Part shown: positions 34,491 to 46,675 of the stretch, piece by piece
Layout of the letters: each line of letters opens with the position of its first letter
Numbering within the stretch: position 1 is the first letter of the stretch
Assembly (NCBI GenBank): GCA_036346355.1
Contig: CM070577.1
Coordinates: 14,011,666 to 14,075,665, forward strand
Length of the DNA: 64,000 nt
Reading direction: 5' to 3'
From: Rhipidocladum racemiflorum
Taxonomy: Eukaryota > Streptophyta > Magnoliopsida > Poales > Poaceae
Made by a program: the position numbers and the translations under genes
Notes under the pieces: model-generated
Database searches by the model: none
What the model was told of the DNA's origin: nothing
What the model saw: the letters and a program-made list of their open reading frames with translations, nothing else

Positions 34491-36671
34491 TGTGACACTA
34501 CGGAATGGTGTGACATTATTTAATGTGAATGTTAAGGTCAAAAACTTTATGAAATATGGTATTAGAGGTTAAAACCATATGGTAGGAGGTTTAATAGCAT
34601 TTTCGGGCCGTTTTCGGGAGTTTGGGCCTTTTCGGGGAGTTTTGGGCCTAGGGGAAGGGTTGTGGGCTTTGGTGGGATGGAGTATGAGTCTATTTAGGAT
34701 TGGGAATCCTATTTGGGCTGTTAAAAGGGGGGCTCCCCCTGCTGCCATGCGCCCCACCCCCCTCCTTGTGCGCCCCCTTCCCCTCCCTCCTTGCCCTAGC
34801 CGCCACCCCCACCTCCCCCTCTCCCTTGTGGCCGTGCGCCCCTTCCCCTTGCCCCATTGCTCCCCACCTCTCCACCACCTCTCCTCCACCTCTTGCTGCC
34901 CTAGGGTAGCCTCCCCACCCCTGCACCTCCAAGATCCGCCCATTGGAGCGAGGAGCGAGGAGCGAACCGGGAGGTGATCCATTCAGTTTTCATGCGTTGG
35001 GCAAAGGTATGGCCATGGGAATCCTTGGGGTTGGTCTAGGTTCTGTTCTAAGGGTGATTATCAAGTTTTTAGATCAATTGGTGGTGCTGGAATTGAGTAG
35101 ATTAGATGAAATCTAGAAGTTGCCACGTCCTCTGTTTCGGGCAGCATGAGCAGTCGACCTAGGGTTTTGGTTTTCACCAATTTAGAGTCAGAATCTGGTC
35201 GTATGGATGTTGAAGAAATTGTAGATAATTTCATTATCTTTCAGTTGATATAATGAACGTTCAATTTCGCCCAGCCGTTTGAAAGTTATGGCTGTTTTAC
35301 GGAGCGTGTTAAAATCTGTGACGTGATTGGAACAGATCACGGTATTTTGTAGATTAAACAACTTTAGAGTCCGAATCAGTCTTTCCCTATACCTAGAAAA
35401 AGTTGGGAAATTTCCCAAGCTACGCGAGGATATGTACTCGTTTAATTGATTTGGAGTCTTAAAACCCGAGTTATGCCTTTTGGAAGGCTGCTATCCCGAC
35501 GGGACAGAACCGCTGTTTTTGGGTTTTGCGAGTAGTTGGCAATGTCGGGGTAGATGAGGGTTTGCGTACTATTTTGTGGGCATGATTGTGAGTGTGTGGT
35601 CCCTATGTGTAGGTGGTGTGACCCCGGGAGGGCCCTCTACTTCTCGCCAATCCGTTGCCCGTGGTTGAGGCAAGTGTATTGTAATGGATAGTGATTTGTA
35701 GGTTGCTAGTTGAGACTAGATGAGATTGATTATATGTGATGATCACTTGCCATGCTTTAATGATTGCCATTGATATGATGAGTATGTTTATCATGTTATG
35801 ATGCCATGTGTTAATGTACAAGTTGATTATGATGTGGCATATTTGCATACATGGCATGATTACATGGCCCGGGCGGTGAGAAAGTCATAACTAGTCCGGG
35901 AAGGTCGGTGAGAAAGTTATGACTAATCCGGAGAGCTAATGAGTAAGTCCTACATCGTGATTCCATTCACCGCGGTGAACGGAAGCGAGGAGTAGGCACC
36001 CTCCATCTTCGGGATGGAAGGGGGAGAGGGTGCACACCGACGGGTGTGTACTCAACCATACCGGTATGAGTTTCCACGGAGACATGAGCATAGCACCGCA
36101 TTGCATACATAATGATATGTGATCATGAATGAGATGGTATACATGATGTGAGATGTTATTGCCGTGAAATTGTTCTTGTTGTACCATTGCAATATGCTTG
36201 CTGAGTTTTGAACTCACGCTTGTGTTTTCTTGTTGTTTTAGGTACCATGAGACCGGCATGCGGGGAAGGGAACTAGTCACACTTACACACGTAGCTTCAT
36301 TCAGTTGATTCCACAAGTCATTCAATTAGTGTTTGATAATAAATTGCGTGTGATGATTATTGCTTTAAGGTTTAGCTTTGCTTATGAGAGTCTTATTGTT
36401 CGTTTGGCTCTTGGAGACATTAAATGCCGGAAAGTAGACTTATATTGATGATAAGTCTTTAATTATTGCTGTTTTAGTTGTCTCTCATATTGCCTTATAT
36501 TGCTATATTGTTGTTGCTCCTTCAAATCATGTTAAAACAAAGGAGATGCTGCCGAAATCTTGGTTTTTAGTATTTACTCCTTTGCTGGAATTTACCTTAA
36601 TTCATGGTATTTAGATGTGGTTCAGCTTATGTTTGGTAGCATTCAGGCATATTAGATGCCGGGGTGTTACA
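34491..36671 (+). repeat. Array X right LTR (3' LTR)
   Basis: 2181 bp from TGTGACAC to GGGGTGTTACA. It is nearly identical to 18473-20652, so the array is fairly young compared with its host LTR H. No primer site follows, in agreement with a 3' position. Confidence 0.9.
36202..36216 (+). promoter_or_regulatory. LTR hairpin module in X, right copy
   Basis: TGAGTT-TTG-AACTCA, as in the left X LTR. Confidence 0.75.
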
Positions 36672-37833
36672 AGATATGATTCTTTTAGTATAAACTATCG
36701 AGAACTAGAGTTAATACAATTGATTGATGTTCATTTCAAATCTAGGAATGATTGAGAAATCTCCTGCATGAATGGGTATGGAATAATTATAGATTATCCT
36801 CTTGTGGTCATTTAGAGACTGAGTTCACTCTATTTGGTTAAGCGAATGAAAAGTTATGATTGTTTTAGTGGCTGCTGTTCTATGTGGCAGTAGTTTGGCT
36901 CTAGACAAGAATTTGAAATTGAGTTGGATTAGATGTGAAAGGATTAATTGGTCTCCGGAGGAAGTTTAAAGCGGGATTAAGCATAGGAGCACAAGTATTA
37001 TTGTTATTTGTCGCTTGAACCGTGATTTGTATTGTTTTGAGATGAATGCATTCATATATTTTGCAGGAGTGTATTTCCAGGAGTGGCTTCGACCTTACAT
37101 CACTCCACTCATCTTCGCTAAAGAGGCAAGTGCATGTAGATTAAAAACCTGGTTAAGAATAATTATTGCTTAAGTTTGAAAAATGATATATCACTGTTTT
37201 GCATGATTATGGTTAATCGTTGCTATGGTTTATGCTTGAGATCTTGATATTAGGATAATGAATGCAAGGATGACCACTTGGTAAGGTTGGTAGGTGAGAA
37301 TGATTTACTTTGAACTATGTTGCATCACTCGTAATCGTATCATGAATATGATTGGGATCATGTGAATGACAAGTCTATGGATATGAGGTTATGTTAATGT
37401 TCATGTTATTGGTTTTGGCTATGAGAATGTTGGAAAAGAACGCAATTTGTGATTTATTCATGTTAAATTGCATATGTGCATTCATAATGGAAGAGACAAC
37501 CCATGTTGATGTGGGCCTCTGTGTTCACACGTAGTGAACATGAAAATCCTACCGGTATGTGCAAAGAAAAGGTGCATTCATGAGCATGCATGTTGCATTG
37601 CATCGTTAATGATAATTATTGTGTTAATGGTGAAGTGTGGATTCGGGATAGAGTCATGGACTCTTCCCAGGATGCTTAATGAGGTATGATTGCGAAATAA
37701 GAAATGAGGTAAAGGAGGTAATTAGTGATGTTACTATTGGTTTATGTATTTGTTGATTTGTTTAAGAGATATGATCTTGTTGATGATTTAAATGCGTTAA
37801 TTGGTCATGATTTGATTATCTGATACACTTTGC

Positions 37834-37848
37834 TGAGTCTTGGGCTCA
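37834..37848 (+). promoter_or_regulatory. LTR hairpin module in H
   Basis: TGAGTC-TTG-GGCTCA with one T-G wobble pair, then a T-rich tract ending in AG at 37871-37872, 23 nt after the stem. The inner stem bases differ from X and B but still pair. Confidence 0.7.
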
Positions 37849-38337
37849 TGCTTGTTGTTTATGTTATTTTAGGTACTCTAAGGGCGACTTGCTGGGATGG
37901 GACTTAGCTTCACCCTCACTCACTTCATGCCATGATCAATGTATAGTTTGGAAGAATGTTACACTTTGATAACTAGTGTGAGATCATTGTGATCTTGTGT
38001 TTGTGATTTTAGTTAATGTAAGCTTTGTTGTGTAGTAAACTTATTAGTTGCTAATGGTGCGATTCGTTATTCTTGCTTGTGTTTGCATTAATTATGATCT
38101 CTTTGCCTGCTGAGTGGATGGCCACCTTTTTACGGATGGTGCTGCCGAAATTTTTAGTGGATTTCGAAGTATGTTTAGAGTTGATCTTCCTCGTCTAGTT
38201 TTATTATCTGTTTGGGTGATACTCGGGGCACAGTTAGTGCTGGGGTGTGACATTAAATGTAGCTTATGTGTGCATGTGCATTCCTAGTGTACTTCATTCA
38301 TTTTTTAACAACTACTGTTATATAAATAGCATAGATA

Positions 38338-41300
38338 GACCGAAGCTGAATGTACGCTGAGAACCATGCGAGTACCAAGTACATTAATGGCATCTCAGCT
38401 TTTAGAAAAGCTGCAAAGGAAGATATGTTGAATAAGTGGGTGGAATTTATGCCTTGTTCATGCATTGACTATGAGAATCTAAGGATGCTTCTAAACCCAA
38501 TGCAGATCAAAGCAAACTTGATTCTACGGGGTTTCGAAAGGAGGTATACATGTTGGACCAGTCACGGTGAATTGCAGATTATGCAGACAGCAAGTAGTAC
38601 TATCATCGTCGATGAAGTTAATAACACACCGAATGATATCGACTGTGCTTTCGATAAGGATAGGTTTCACGATGACAATCTGGATCAGATGCTAAGGGAT
38701 GCAGAAAGGAATCATGATGAGTGGGAGTATGTAAAATTCTAGAGTTTGATGGATGACTCAGAGAAACCTTTGTTCCTGGCTGCAAGTCCAAATATACAAG
38801 GTTGTCATCCATGCTAGAACTGCTGAAATTAAAGGCAAGCGATGGTTGGTTCGACAAGAGTTTCACGGCGTTGTTGGGACTATTATCGGACATGCTTCCA
38901 GAGGGAAATGAGTTGTCGACAATCACCTACAAAGTCAAGAAGGTTCTTTGTCCCTTGGGAATAGAAGTACAAAGAATACATGCCTGTCCGAACGATTGTA
39001 TCCTCTACTGCAAAGAGTATGCAAACTTGCATGTATGTCTGGTGTTCAACGCATCTCAGTGCAAGCGTAAAAATAGATCAGATGACAACAACGAGGGCAT
39101 CAAGGTGAAGAAAGGACCTCCTGCTAAGGTGGCATGGTATCTGCCTATAATTTCCCATTTGAAACATTTGTTTGCGAACCCAAAAGAGGCAAAACTGCTT
39201 CGGTGGCACTCGGATGAGTGCAAGAACAATGGAATGACAAGGCACCCTGCTGATTCCCTACCAGTGGAGAAACATCGATAGGAGGTTTGAAAAATTCGCA
39301 TCAGATCCTAGGAATATAAGGTTCGGATTGAGTACGAATGGAATGAATCATATCGGTAACATGAGCAGCCATCATAGCACTTGGCCAGTGAATCTCTGTA
39401 TATACAATCTTTGGAAGTACATTTTTTGTCTATAGTCATCCAAGCCCGAAGCAACCTAGAAACGATATTGATGTGTACCTAGCACCATTGGTGGAAGATC
39501 TGAACATGCTGTGGGCTCCTGGGGTATAGGTATGGGATGCTCACAAACGGGAGTACTTCACTTTGCACTACATGTTGTTCTGCACCATAAATGATTATGC
39601 TACCCTTGCTAACCTGTCAGGGAAGAGTACAAAAGGAGCCAAGCCTGTACTCACTACTTGCATGATACGAGAGTGTGTGGCTGAATCACTCGTGCAAAAC
39701 CATGTACATTCATCACCGTAGGTTCTTTCGGAGGAATCACCCATACCACAAGATGAGGAAACAATTCAACGGAATGACCAAAGATGGTTTAGCTTCAAAG
39801 CCTTTAAGCGGGACATACATTCATGATATAGTTAAGAATTTGGATGTTGTGCTTGGAAAGGGACATAAATAGAGGATTTGTGAGAAGAGCATGTGGAAGA
39901 AGACATCAATATTTTGGGACCTACCTTGTTGGGAGCACCTACAAGTTTGGCATTGCATCGACATGATTCACGCAGAGAAGAATGTATGTGATAGCTTGAG
40001 TCTCTTACTAAAAACATTAAGGGAAAAACAAAGGACGGTATCAACACACGGCTTGACCTTGATTGATATGGGCATCATACCTGAGTTAGCACCAAAAGAG
40101 ACCGATAAAGGCCAAACGTACTGTAAACCTGCTTGTTACACTCTGTCCAAGGCCGAGAGAACTAAACTGTGCCAGTGATTGCATGGTGTGAAAGTTCCGT
40201 CAGGTTACTCCTCCAATATGAAGAGACTTGTTTCGGTGTAAGATTTGAGTTTAACTAGCATGAGTCTCATGATTGCCATGTGCTTATGACACAGATGCTC
40301 CCTATGGCAACTAGAAGTATCTTACCGAGCAAGGTCCGGGAGACAATCACAAGGCTATGTTATTTATTTAACACAATTGCTCAAAAGGTCATCGATCCCG
40401 AAGGACTAGATGCTTTACAGGCTGAGGTGGTAATGACTCTATGTAATCTTGAGACGTATTTTCCTTTGTCGTTTTTCGATATCATAGTCCATCTCATTGT
40501 TCAACTTGTGAGGGAGATAAAGTTGTGCGGGCCCATGTTCCTACGTAGCATGTACCCATTCAAGAGGTACATGGGAATTCTCAAGTCTTACACATGAAAT
40601 CGATCTCAACCGGAAGGTAGCATTGTCGAAGGTTATAAAACCAAATAGTTCACCGAATTATGTGCGGATTACATGGCTCAGGTTGAGCCAATAGGTGTGC
40701 CTCGATCATACCATGAGGGGAGGCCCTAGGGTATCGGGACCATCGGAAGAAAATCAATCACGCCTGATCCAACTGTGTGCACTAAAGCCCATTTCATGGT
40801 TTTTCAACACATGGCTGTTGTGGCCCCATATATCGATGAGCACAAGAACTGGCTACGGCAAGAGAATCCATCATGGTAGGAGTCCTGGATCATTAGACAG
40901 CATAACCTTTAATTCAACAGATGGTTGAAGGAGCAACAACCCATCATTGGAAGCTTGGTCGAAGATACGCTAATATGGTTGGCAAAAGGGCCAGCATTTT
41001 ATGGTTGTAACATGGAAATGATACGACTTAAATGTTTACACATTTTACATGATAAATTAGAACATGAAGAGCACTAACCAGAATAGCAGTGTTCGCATAG
41101 ATGCGCTGAATACCGCTGGGTCGATGAGGAGCTCATACTATGGGTTCATTGAGGAAATTTGGGAGCTTGATTATATACTATTCAAGATCCCCTTATTTAG
41201 GGCCGTTGGGTTCACCTGCAGCATCTGAAGTTTGATAAGTACGATGCCATTCTGTGGACCTCGAACATGTCAGATACCAAGATGAACCGTTTGTTCTTGC

Positions 41301-41540
41301 TAACTAAGTTGTTCAAGTCTTCTATGTAACCGACCTGTCCAACAAGAAGCGCCGTGCGATTCTTCATAGAAATAGGAGGATTGTCGAAGTTTAGAATGTG
41401 GTAGATAAGGAAGAATACAATCAGTTTGATGAGTTGCCTCCTATTGGTACTAGCATCATGGTTCAGGAAGAACAACCTGAGGAAACAAGCTACACCTACG
41501 CCCTTTGTGACTGCTATTTGCAACTAGCTTCGATTGGATG
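38338..41540 (+). pseudogene. CACTA transposase, TNP2 type (broken)
   Basis: The transposase cuts and joins the CACTA ends in the nucleus. The order of conserved parts fits TNP2 proteins. First is a transposase-associated N-terminal domain (38350-38595: INGISAF, CSC, HGEL). Next is the tnp2 domain (38748-40240), with GCKSKYTRLSSMLELLKLKA, HPADS, WPVNLCIYNL, DIDVYLAPLVEDLNMLW, MHHRRF-type and MIHAEKNVCDS steps. A DUF4218-like part follows (40280-40950), with VRETITRLC and FFDIIVHLIVQLVREIKLCGP. Last is a DUF4216-like tail (41040-41460), with DLSNKKRR and YNQFDELPP. Many stops and frameshifts break it: the tryptophan normally before MY is TGA at 38347-38349, and other stops include 38740-38742 and 39279-39281. 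The family is certain and loss of function is clear. I saw no complete exon-intron structure. Confidence 0.9.
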
Positions 41541-43679
41541 ATTTCCGAGAACATAACCAAGCAAGCACCTTTATCTTTCCCTTTAAAGGTGCCTCCACTT
41601 ATGATGGATTTCCAATTTGCTATTCGATTCTCTGTAAGCGAGACATGATCATCATGAAGGGCTAATTGTTATACAAAAGAATGAGCAAGTGGATTTATGA
41701 TGAGATCCTCATGTTTATTCCAAGTGTACGTACATGTATTATAATTAATGAGATGTATGTCCGTATTATAATTAATGAGATGCATGTACTACAATTAATT
41801 ATAATTAATGATATGTATTATAAAAATAAACCACTTACCAAAACAGGCTTAAAAATCTACTTAAAAAACTACTTAAAAATTGGTTAAAAAAACTAAAAAT
41901 TAAGTAAAATAAAAAACACACATAACTCCCCAATATGTATAACCTGCGTGCGTGCCTCCCCCGGCTCTTGGCGGCAAACCCTACCTCCCCCCTTGGTAGC
42001 AAACCCTACCTACCCCTGTGGTGAAAATCCTCCTCCGTCTCCCCCCCGGTGACGCACATTCCGACCCTTCGTCCTCCCCCTCGGCAGCGCACATCCCGGT
42101 GAGTCCTCCCGCTCGGTGGCGCACATCCTGACCCTCTGTCTTCCCCCTCGGCAGTGCACATCCCGGTGAGTCCTCCCCCTCAGCGGTGCACATCCCCCCA
42201 CTCGGTGTGTCCTCCCTCTTGGCGGCACACATCCTAGCGGCCCCGTTCTCACCCAACTGAATGGCGCATATCCCCCCTCCGCGGTGCACATCCACCTCCT
42301 TCGCACATCCCCCTCCTGGTGAGTTTCTCCCAATGACCCTCCAAGCACCTTTAACATAATTTCTCAGAAGGTCAATTGTTTTTCTACTATGCTTTGTGAC
42401 ATATATATTTGAGTTAGAATGCTTACAGTTCAATAGCTTAAGCTGCTATTTTGAATACTACATGTTGTCCTCTAGTATTGTTCTTACTTTGCTATTGTTT
42501 TTTTTCTGTCAGTAAGCTTTCTTCTAAGTGGTTTATCCTTGTATACTTGTCAATATTGCTCTAGATGATCAATTGATTAGGTTCTTAAACTGTTAAGTAT
42601 TGAAATTATTGTTTTGAGGTAAGGTTGTCACAAATAAGTCTATAAATTGTCCTAGTGGCGAGCAAGGCTTTTTAGGCAACCCGATATATGAGAACGCACA
42701 AAATTACAATTTGAGCTCTTTGCTAGTTGTATGTCTCCTTTGTTGTCATGTTAAAATTTGGCCTTCCATGTCTTGTGAGTTGTGGTTGTTAATGACAATA
42801 TATTTTTAAGTTGTGGGATGACAGTTAATGAGCATGATAGTTTGATGTGTTCTCTTTAATGCTCATGAACTGTTAATTGGTTCTTTGAATCATTCTTACT
42901 GTTTTATTACCTGTGGGAATTGCTCTGTGATGATATTAGGTAAATTGATGATAATGACAATTATTTTTGTGAACTAGGGCTTGAACGAGTAGACTTTATA
43001 TTGTTTTGCTTAATCTATATGTTTGTATTAAATATCTGCCATTGCTCACTATCAATGTTACTTCATTGTCTTTATACTACTTTGTTAAGTTGATTACTTG
43101 GTAAAATTGCTAGCTAACAATTCTGAACTTCATTTGATGATTCACTTAGTAAATATTCAATCTGTTAAGGTGGTAAGGGTTCGAGGCCATATTCACTTAA
43201 ATAATTGTTTAGCCCATTTGTGATTGAGGTTGAAGATTTAAAATCTTCAATTGAGCGCTATTTCTGAGAGCAATATAACACAAATTCTTAATCAATTTGT
43301 TGTATTAGATATGATTCACTGCATGAATGATTCTCTTAACTTACCTTCTATTAACCTGTGTGTACAAAACAACTATTAACTTACCTTCTCTTAAATATAC
43401 TTCTATCAATTATACATTCCCTTAACTTACCTTCTCTTAACTTTGCTTCTCTTAGATTAACTTCTCTTAACTTTGTATCATACAATTAGAATTGTACTAA
43501 ACAACGCTTAAATTTACTTTCTTTCCTCTTCTATGACCCTCTATGAGTTGTTGATTTACCAACTTGCTTCTTCTATGATCTTCATTACAAGATGGATCTG
43601 ATGAGGCGCCCAACATAGGAAAATAGAGGCGCTCTCCAAAAGGGCTTAGTAGAAGGCCCCAGAGCAAATATACCATCAC
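41541..43679. other. CACTA spacer or intron region
   Basis: AT-rich except for the GC-rich repeat at 41950-42330. It contains many T-rich stretches, and short CTTAACTTACCTTCT-like repeats lie at 43335-43480. It probably holds the intergenic region and 5' introns of the second CACTA gene. No domain is recognised. Confidence 0.6.
41950..42330. repeat. Degenerate GC-rich minisatellite
   Basis: About nine imperfect units of 28-35 bp around GGCGGCGCACATCC and TCCTCCCNCTCGG. The long minus-strand frames over it (41981-42433, 42010-42357) are by-products of the repeat. Confidence 0.8.
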
Positions 43680-45055
43680 GGCGGTCGATCCGCAGAATTG
43701 GCCTCTACAGCACCTCCTAAGGCCGCGCCAGCATTCCGAATATTGTGCGCTATCGTTGGGCGTGAAAGGTTCCCCATCACATATCCATCATGGAAGACGC
43801 TGACAGATGAGGAGCGCAACAGCCTGCTGACAGAATTTTTTGGGTCGTTATAGCTCCCACTAGATGCCATGCATGCGTTGCTAGTGGAGGGAAAGACGTG
43901 GAAGAACTTTAAGAGCATCCTCGTCACTAATTACGTGAATAAGAAAATTACACCATTCCAGAAGTACTTGTTCATCACTGAAGACGTGTAGGAACGATTT
44001 GTTGAGATGAAGAAGACGGAAGAGTTCGTGTGTCAAAGTGCGGCGCACAAGGCTGTCCAGTCAAAAAGCACCCACCCACACAGACTCGGCTCCACTAAGT
44101 ACATGGGCAAGATCACGCAACGGACAAGGGGGGATGATAAGGCAATTCAGAAGGAGGTCGCATCACCATTTGCTTCGATCTTGGACCTGCGTGCTCGAAA
44201 CTGGGTAAGAGGGAGGTTATGTCCCACATCTTCAAGCGGTGTATTCTTTGCCAACCCCGTTGATGAGGAAGTGTCCCAATGCCTAATATCGTTAAGCACA
44301 GAATCTTTCCAGTGCTCTTTCACTCCAGATAAAGAGAAAGATATACTCTCCACGGTCTTCGGAAACAAGGAGCACCCGGGTTGCACCCGAGGCCTAGGTG
44401 TTTTTGTTCCCTTGAAAATGGGATTCCCACAAAGATTCCGATACATACCAAAGTAGGAAGAGAAGCAAAGCCGAGCGTGAGGAATGGCTAGTAGCCCTTA
44501 TTGAGGAAAGGGTTAAGGAAACATTGAAAGCCCAGTTCGATATTCAGCTAAGATGCTTTGAGGAAAGGATGGAGCAAAAGGCCGCTACAAAGAGGCAGGC
44601 ATAGAACGTGCAAGCCCAAGAAGCACATGCGCAGTTCAGCCCAACTAACCGTCGGAGCATCTGCATGTCCGCCCTTGAGACGGACATGGATGACACCAGA
44701 TTTCCTCCCTACAACACCGTGCTAATATACATGTTTACAATGCTCCTAAGATAGACGTGTTTGACATGTTAGCTAATTGATTGTGTACCATTATGTAGGT
44801 GGCCACGCTGTGCAATCTCAATCTCCAAGTGAGGCTTTCCAACGGGTATGTTCCCTTACAGGCTGCTTCGGGGGGCGCATATCCATCTTGTGTATGGGTG
44901 CTTATGCACAGTCGTACTTTAAATCCGGGCTACGCGAAGGTCCATATCGATGGTGTACATGAAATTTGCAGGGCCATCACGCTGGAGATGCCTCCAAACG
45001 ATGAGATCGTCATACTAGGGGATGCCATCAGCACATTCATCTAGTGGCCCAAGAA
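43680..45055 (+). pseudogene. Second CACTA protein (TNPA-like), broken
   Basis: This is the protein family that accompanies TNP2 in grass CACTA elements and is thought to bind the sub-terminal repeats. Recognisable parts are IVGRERFPITYPSWK (43755-43800), WKNFKSILVTNYVNKK (43900-43950) and the open frame 44007-44456. That frame has FVCQSAAHKA, HRLGSTKYMGK and GNKEHPGCTRGLGVFVPLKMGF. A coiled-coil-like stretch (44460-44605) is rich in E, K and R. A C-terminal block (44799-45044) contains GYAKVHIDGVHEI and ILGDAISTFI. Stops occur at 43849-43851, 43990-43992, 44453-44455 and 44602-44604. The start is not found. The assignment rests on protein-level resemblance. Confidence 0.75.
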
Positions 45056-45221
45056 GGACTTCTCCTTCGATGCTCGCCCTGCAGCACCGAAGTTACAAGC
45101 ACTACCAGAACCACGTAATGCACTGCATCAGCTATGAGCACTACCAGAACCATATGCTACACCGAAGGAGCCCACTAAATTAGCTACCGTGTCCCGTTAG
45201 GCATAGCCCAAGTCATCTCCT

Positions 45222-46071
45222 GTGAAGATGACATTTGGTAGATGGCGAGGCGGCGACCAGAGCAAATCGAAAGGGATAACCACGTCAGCCCATGACTTTC
45301 CATTTGCCCCATTGGCGTGGCAATTCGAGCTGGGACAGCCGTTCATACTGAAAGAGCTCCTGGAGATGCTTATATTAGCTTGTGTTAGTTTGCAAGATTA
45401 TTGCATGGAACAAGCCAAAAAACCGGCGGCATAATGGGCATCGATTATCTCGGTCAGCTTCAAGGAGGAGCATTTCTTACACTAGTTTTTGGATGGTTTC
45501 TTCATGGTTGGCTTCAACAACTTGTTTGATCTGTACAACCTCAACACCCTCGATGCTTCACTCATGAGATGCTGGACATTGTAAGTGTGTGTAATGACGG
45601 CGGAGATTCGTGTCGTACCGATAAATGGCATATATATATATATATATGTAGATACATGATCATGGAGGCAAAAGCAAGGGAAGAACCAGTGGGTTTCTTC
45701 GACCCACACATGGTGTCCAAGCAAACCATGGACGAAAATTTACAAGTCGCCCACAAGTACACGGAAAAAGTATTACTGGCTCAATGGGATAAAAAAATTC
45801 ATACTATTACCCCCACAACCCAAGGTAAGTGCTTCATCCAGTTGCTATACTTGTTGATTGTACTATATAATGCAGTTTGAAGTTAGGTTCAATGCCCATG
45901 GCGACAAACCTGTGTAGGTTTCACTGGGTTCTACACGTAATTATACCAAGACAGAACCAGGTAATTTACCTTGATTCCAAAAAGGGTGGCACCCATGACT
46001 TGGTGCCTATCAAAAATTATACTAAGACAGAACCAGGTAATTTACCTTCCTCCCAGACGGTTCCAAATTGA
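45222..46071 (+). pseudogene. Ulp1-like cysteine protease domain of the CACTA gene, truncated
   Basis: Grass CACTA proteins often end in a Ulp1 (SUMO-protease-like, C48) domain. Here 45222-45434 resembles the region ahead of it (KMTFGRWRGGDQSK, FELGQPFIL). 45569-45830 gives EAKAREEPVGFFDPH. 45920-45990 gives FHWVLHVIIPRQNQVIYLDS, where the histidine and aspartate of the catalytic triad are visible. The part carrying the catalytic cysteine is gone: after 46015 the sequence repeats 45939-45972 almost exactly (46015-46048) and then runs into the sub-terminal repeats. Frame changes separate the pieces. A (TA)n tract lies at 45629-45647, perhaps in a former intron. Confidence 0.75.
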
Positions 46072-46468
46072 AACCGTTTGGGATAAGGGGCTCATCTGAG
46101 ACAGTACCAAATTAGAACCATCAACATTCTAGACGGTTCCAAACTAGAACCATCTTTGATGAGCCCTTCCTCCCAGACGGTTTCGAATTGAAACTGTCTG
46201 GGATAAGGGGCTCATCCGAGACAGTACCAAATTAGAACCATCTAGGATGAGGGGCTCATCTCAGACGGTTCCAAACTAGAACCGTCTATGATGATCCCTC
46301 ATCCCAGAGGTTCCAGATTAGAACAGTTTGTAATGACTTTTTTCATAGACGGTTGGAAAACCGTTTGTGATGACTATAAGTCATCACTGACGTTTGATAC
46401 AGACGGTTCACAAAATCGTCTATGATATGGTTTGTGAACCGTCCATGATGAGAGTTTGTATAGTAGTA
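46054..46468 (+). repeat. CACTA right sub-terminal repeats and terminal end
   Basis: Nine or so palindromic units of the type CAGACGGTTCCAAATTGAAA...CCGTCTGG, often separated by ATAAGGGGCTCATC. They end in TTTGTATAGTAGTA (46455-46468). The motif is the same as at the left end but the spacing sequences differ. Confidence 0.85.
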
Positions 46469-46675
46469 TATGTACCTATTATGGTATAGAGAATCTAGAT
46501 GTGTTTTATCTTAGGAAATCAGTTACAAAATCAACAAATCGATCGGTAGGTTTAAGTAGTTAGAAATATATTAAATATGTTGTTAAAGTACATGTGCAAA
46601 AAAAGTACGACGTTGTTATTTGATCACGACAAGTAATGCAGTAGCTTCTGCACTGCCAGGAGGTCTACAATGCAG
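46469..46675. other. Short flank between CACTA end and element A
   Basis: AT-rich. 46590-46656 is an imperfect direct repeat of 63545-63611 (shared TGTTATTTGATCACGA and GCTTCTGCAC). No gene is seen. Confidence 0.5.

Larger units (their letters stand above)
18318..36671 (+). mobile_element. X: plus-strand array of the non-coding LTR family
   Basis: The order is internal 3' end (18318-18472), LTR, internal region, LTR. The left LTR thus has internal sequence on both sides and the outer left LTR is missing. This is the product expected from recombination between copies or from a deletion. The two LTRs (2180 and 2181 bp) are nearly identical. The internal region is split by array M (23476-33180). 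The right flank starts AGATA. The same five bases occur at 18303-18307, close to the left break, which may be a remnant of the target duplication. Confidence 0.85.
17569..38252 (+). mobile_element. H: LTR interrupted by array X
   Basis: H runs from TGTAACATCG (17569) to GGGGTGTGACA (38252). It is broken at about 18317 and resumes at 36672, leaving about 2.3 kb of its own. Flanks CTAAA (17564-17568) and TTAAA (38253-38257) match at four of five positions, so the boundaries are probable but not certain. The 3' half has the hairpin module at 37834-37848 and a TTATTTTAG followed by GTAC, very like family X. Its host is the CACTA element. No primer site follows 38252, so it is read as a solo LTR. 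Confidence 0.55.
15216..46468 (+). mobile_element. CACTA (En/Spm) transposon split by nested LTR elements
   Basis: The left end is CACTACTACACAAG. The right end reversed is TACTACTATACAAAC, the same end with two C-to-T-type changes. Both ends carry sub-terminal arrays of short palindromic repeats around GACGGTT and AACCGTC. Flanking 3-mers are TGT (15213-15215) and TAT (46469-46471), a one-base mismatch to the expected 3-bp duplication. Remains of TNP2-type transposase, a second CACTA protein and a Ulp1-like domain lie inside on the plus strand. Removing solo LTR G and the H/X/M nest leaves about 9.6 kb, a normal size for an autonomous CACTA. It can no longer make protein. The unity of the two ends is inferred from the repeats, orientation and size. 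Confidence 0.75.

Noticed and set aside
41981..42433. 150-codon minus-strand frame
   Set aside because: It is a translation of the degenerate minisatellite.
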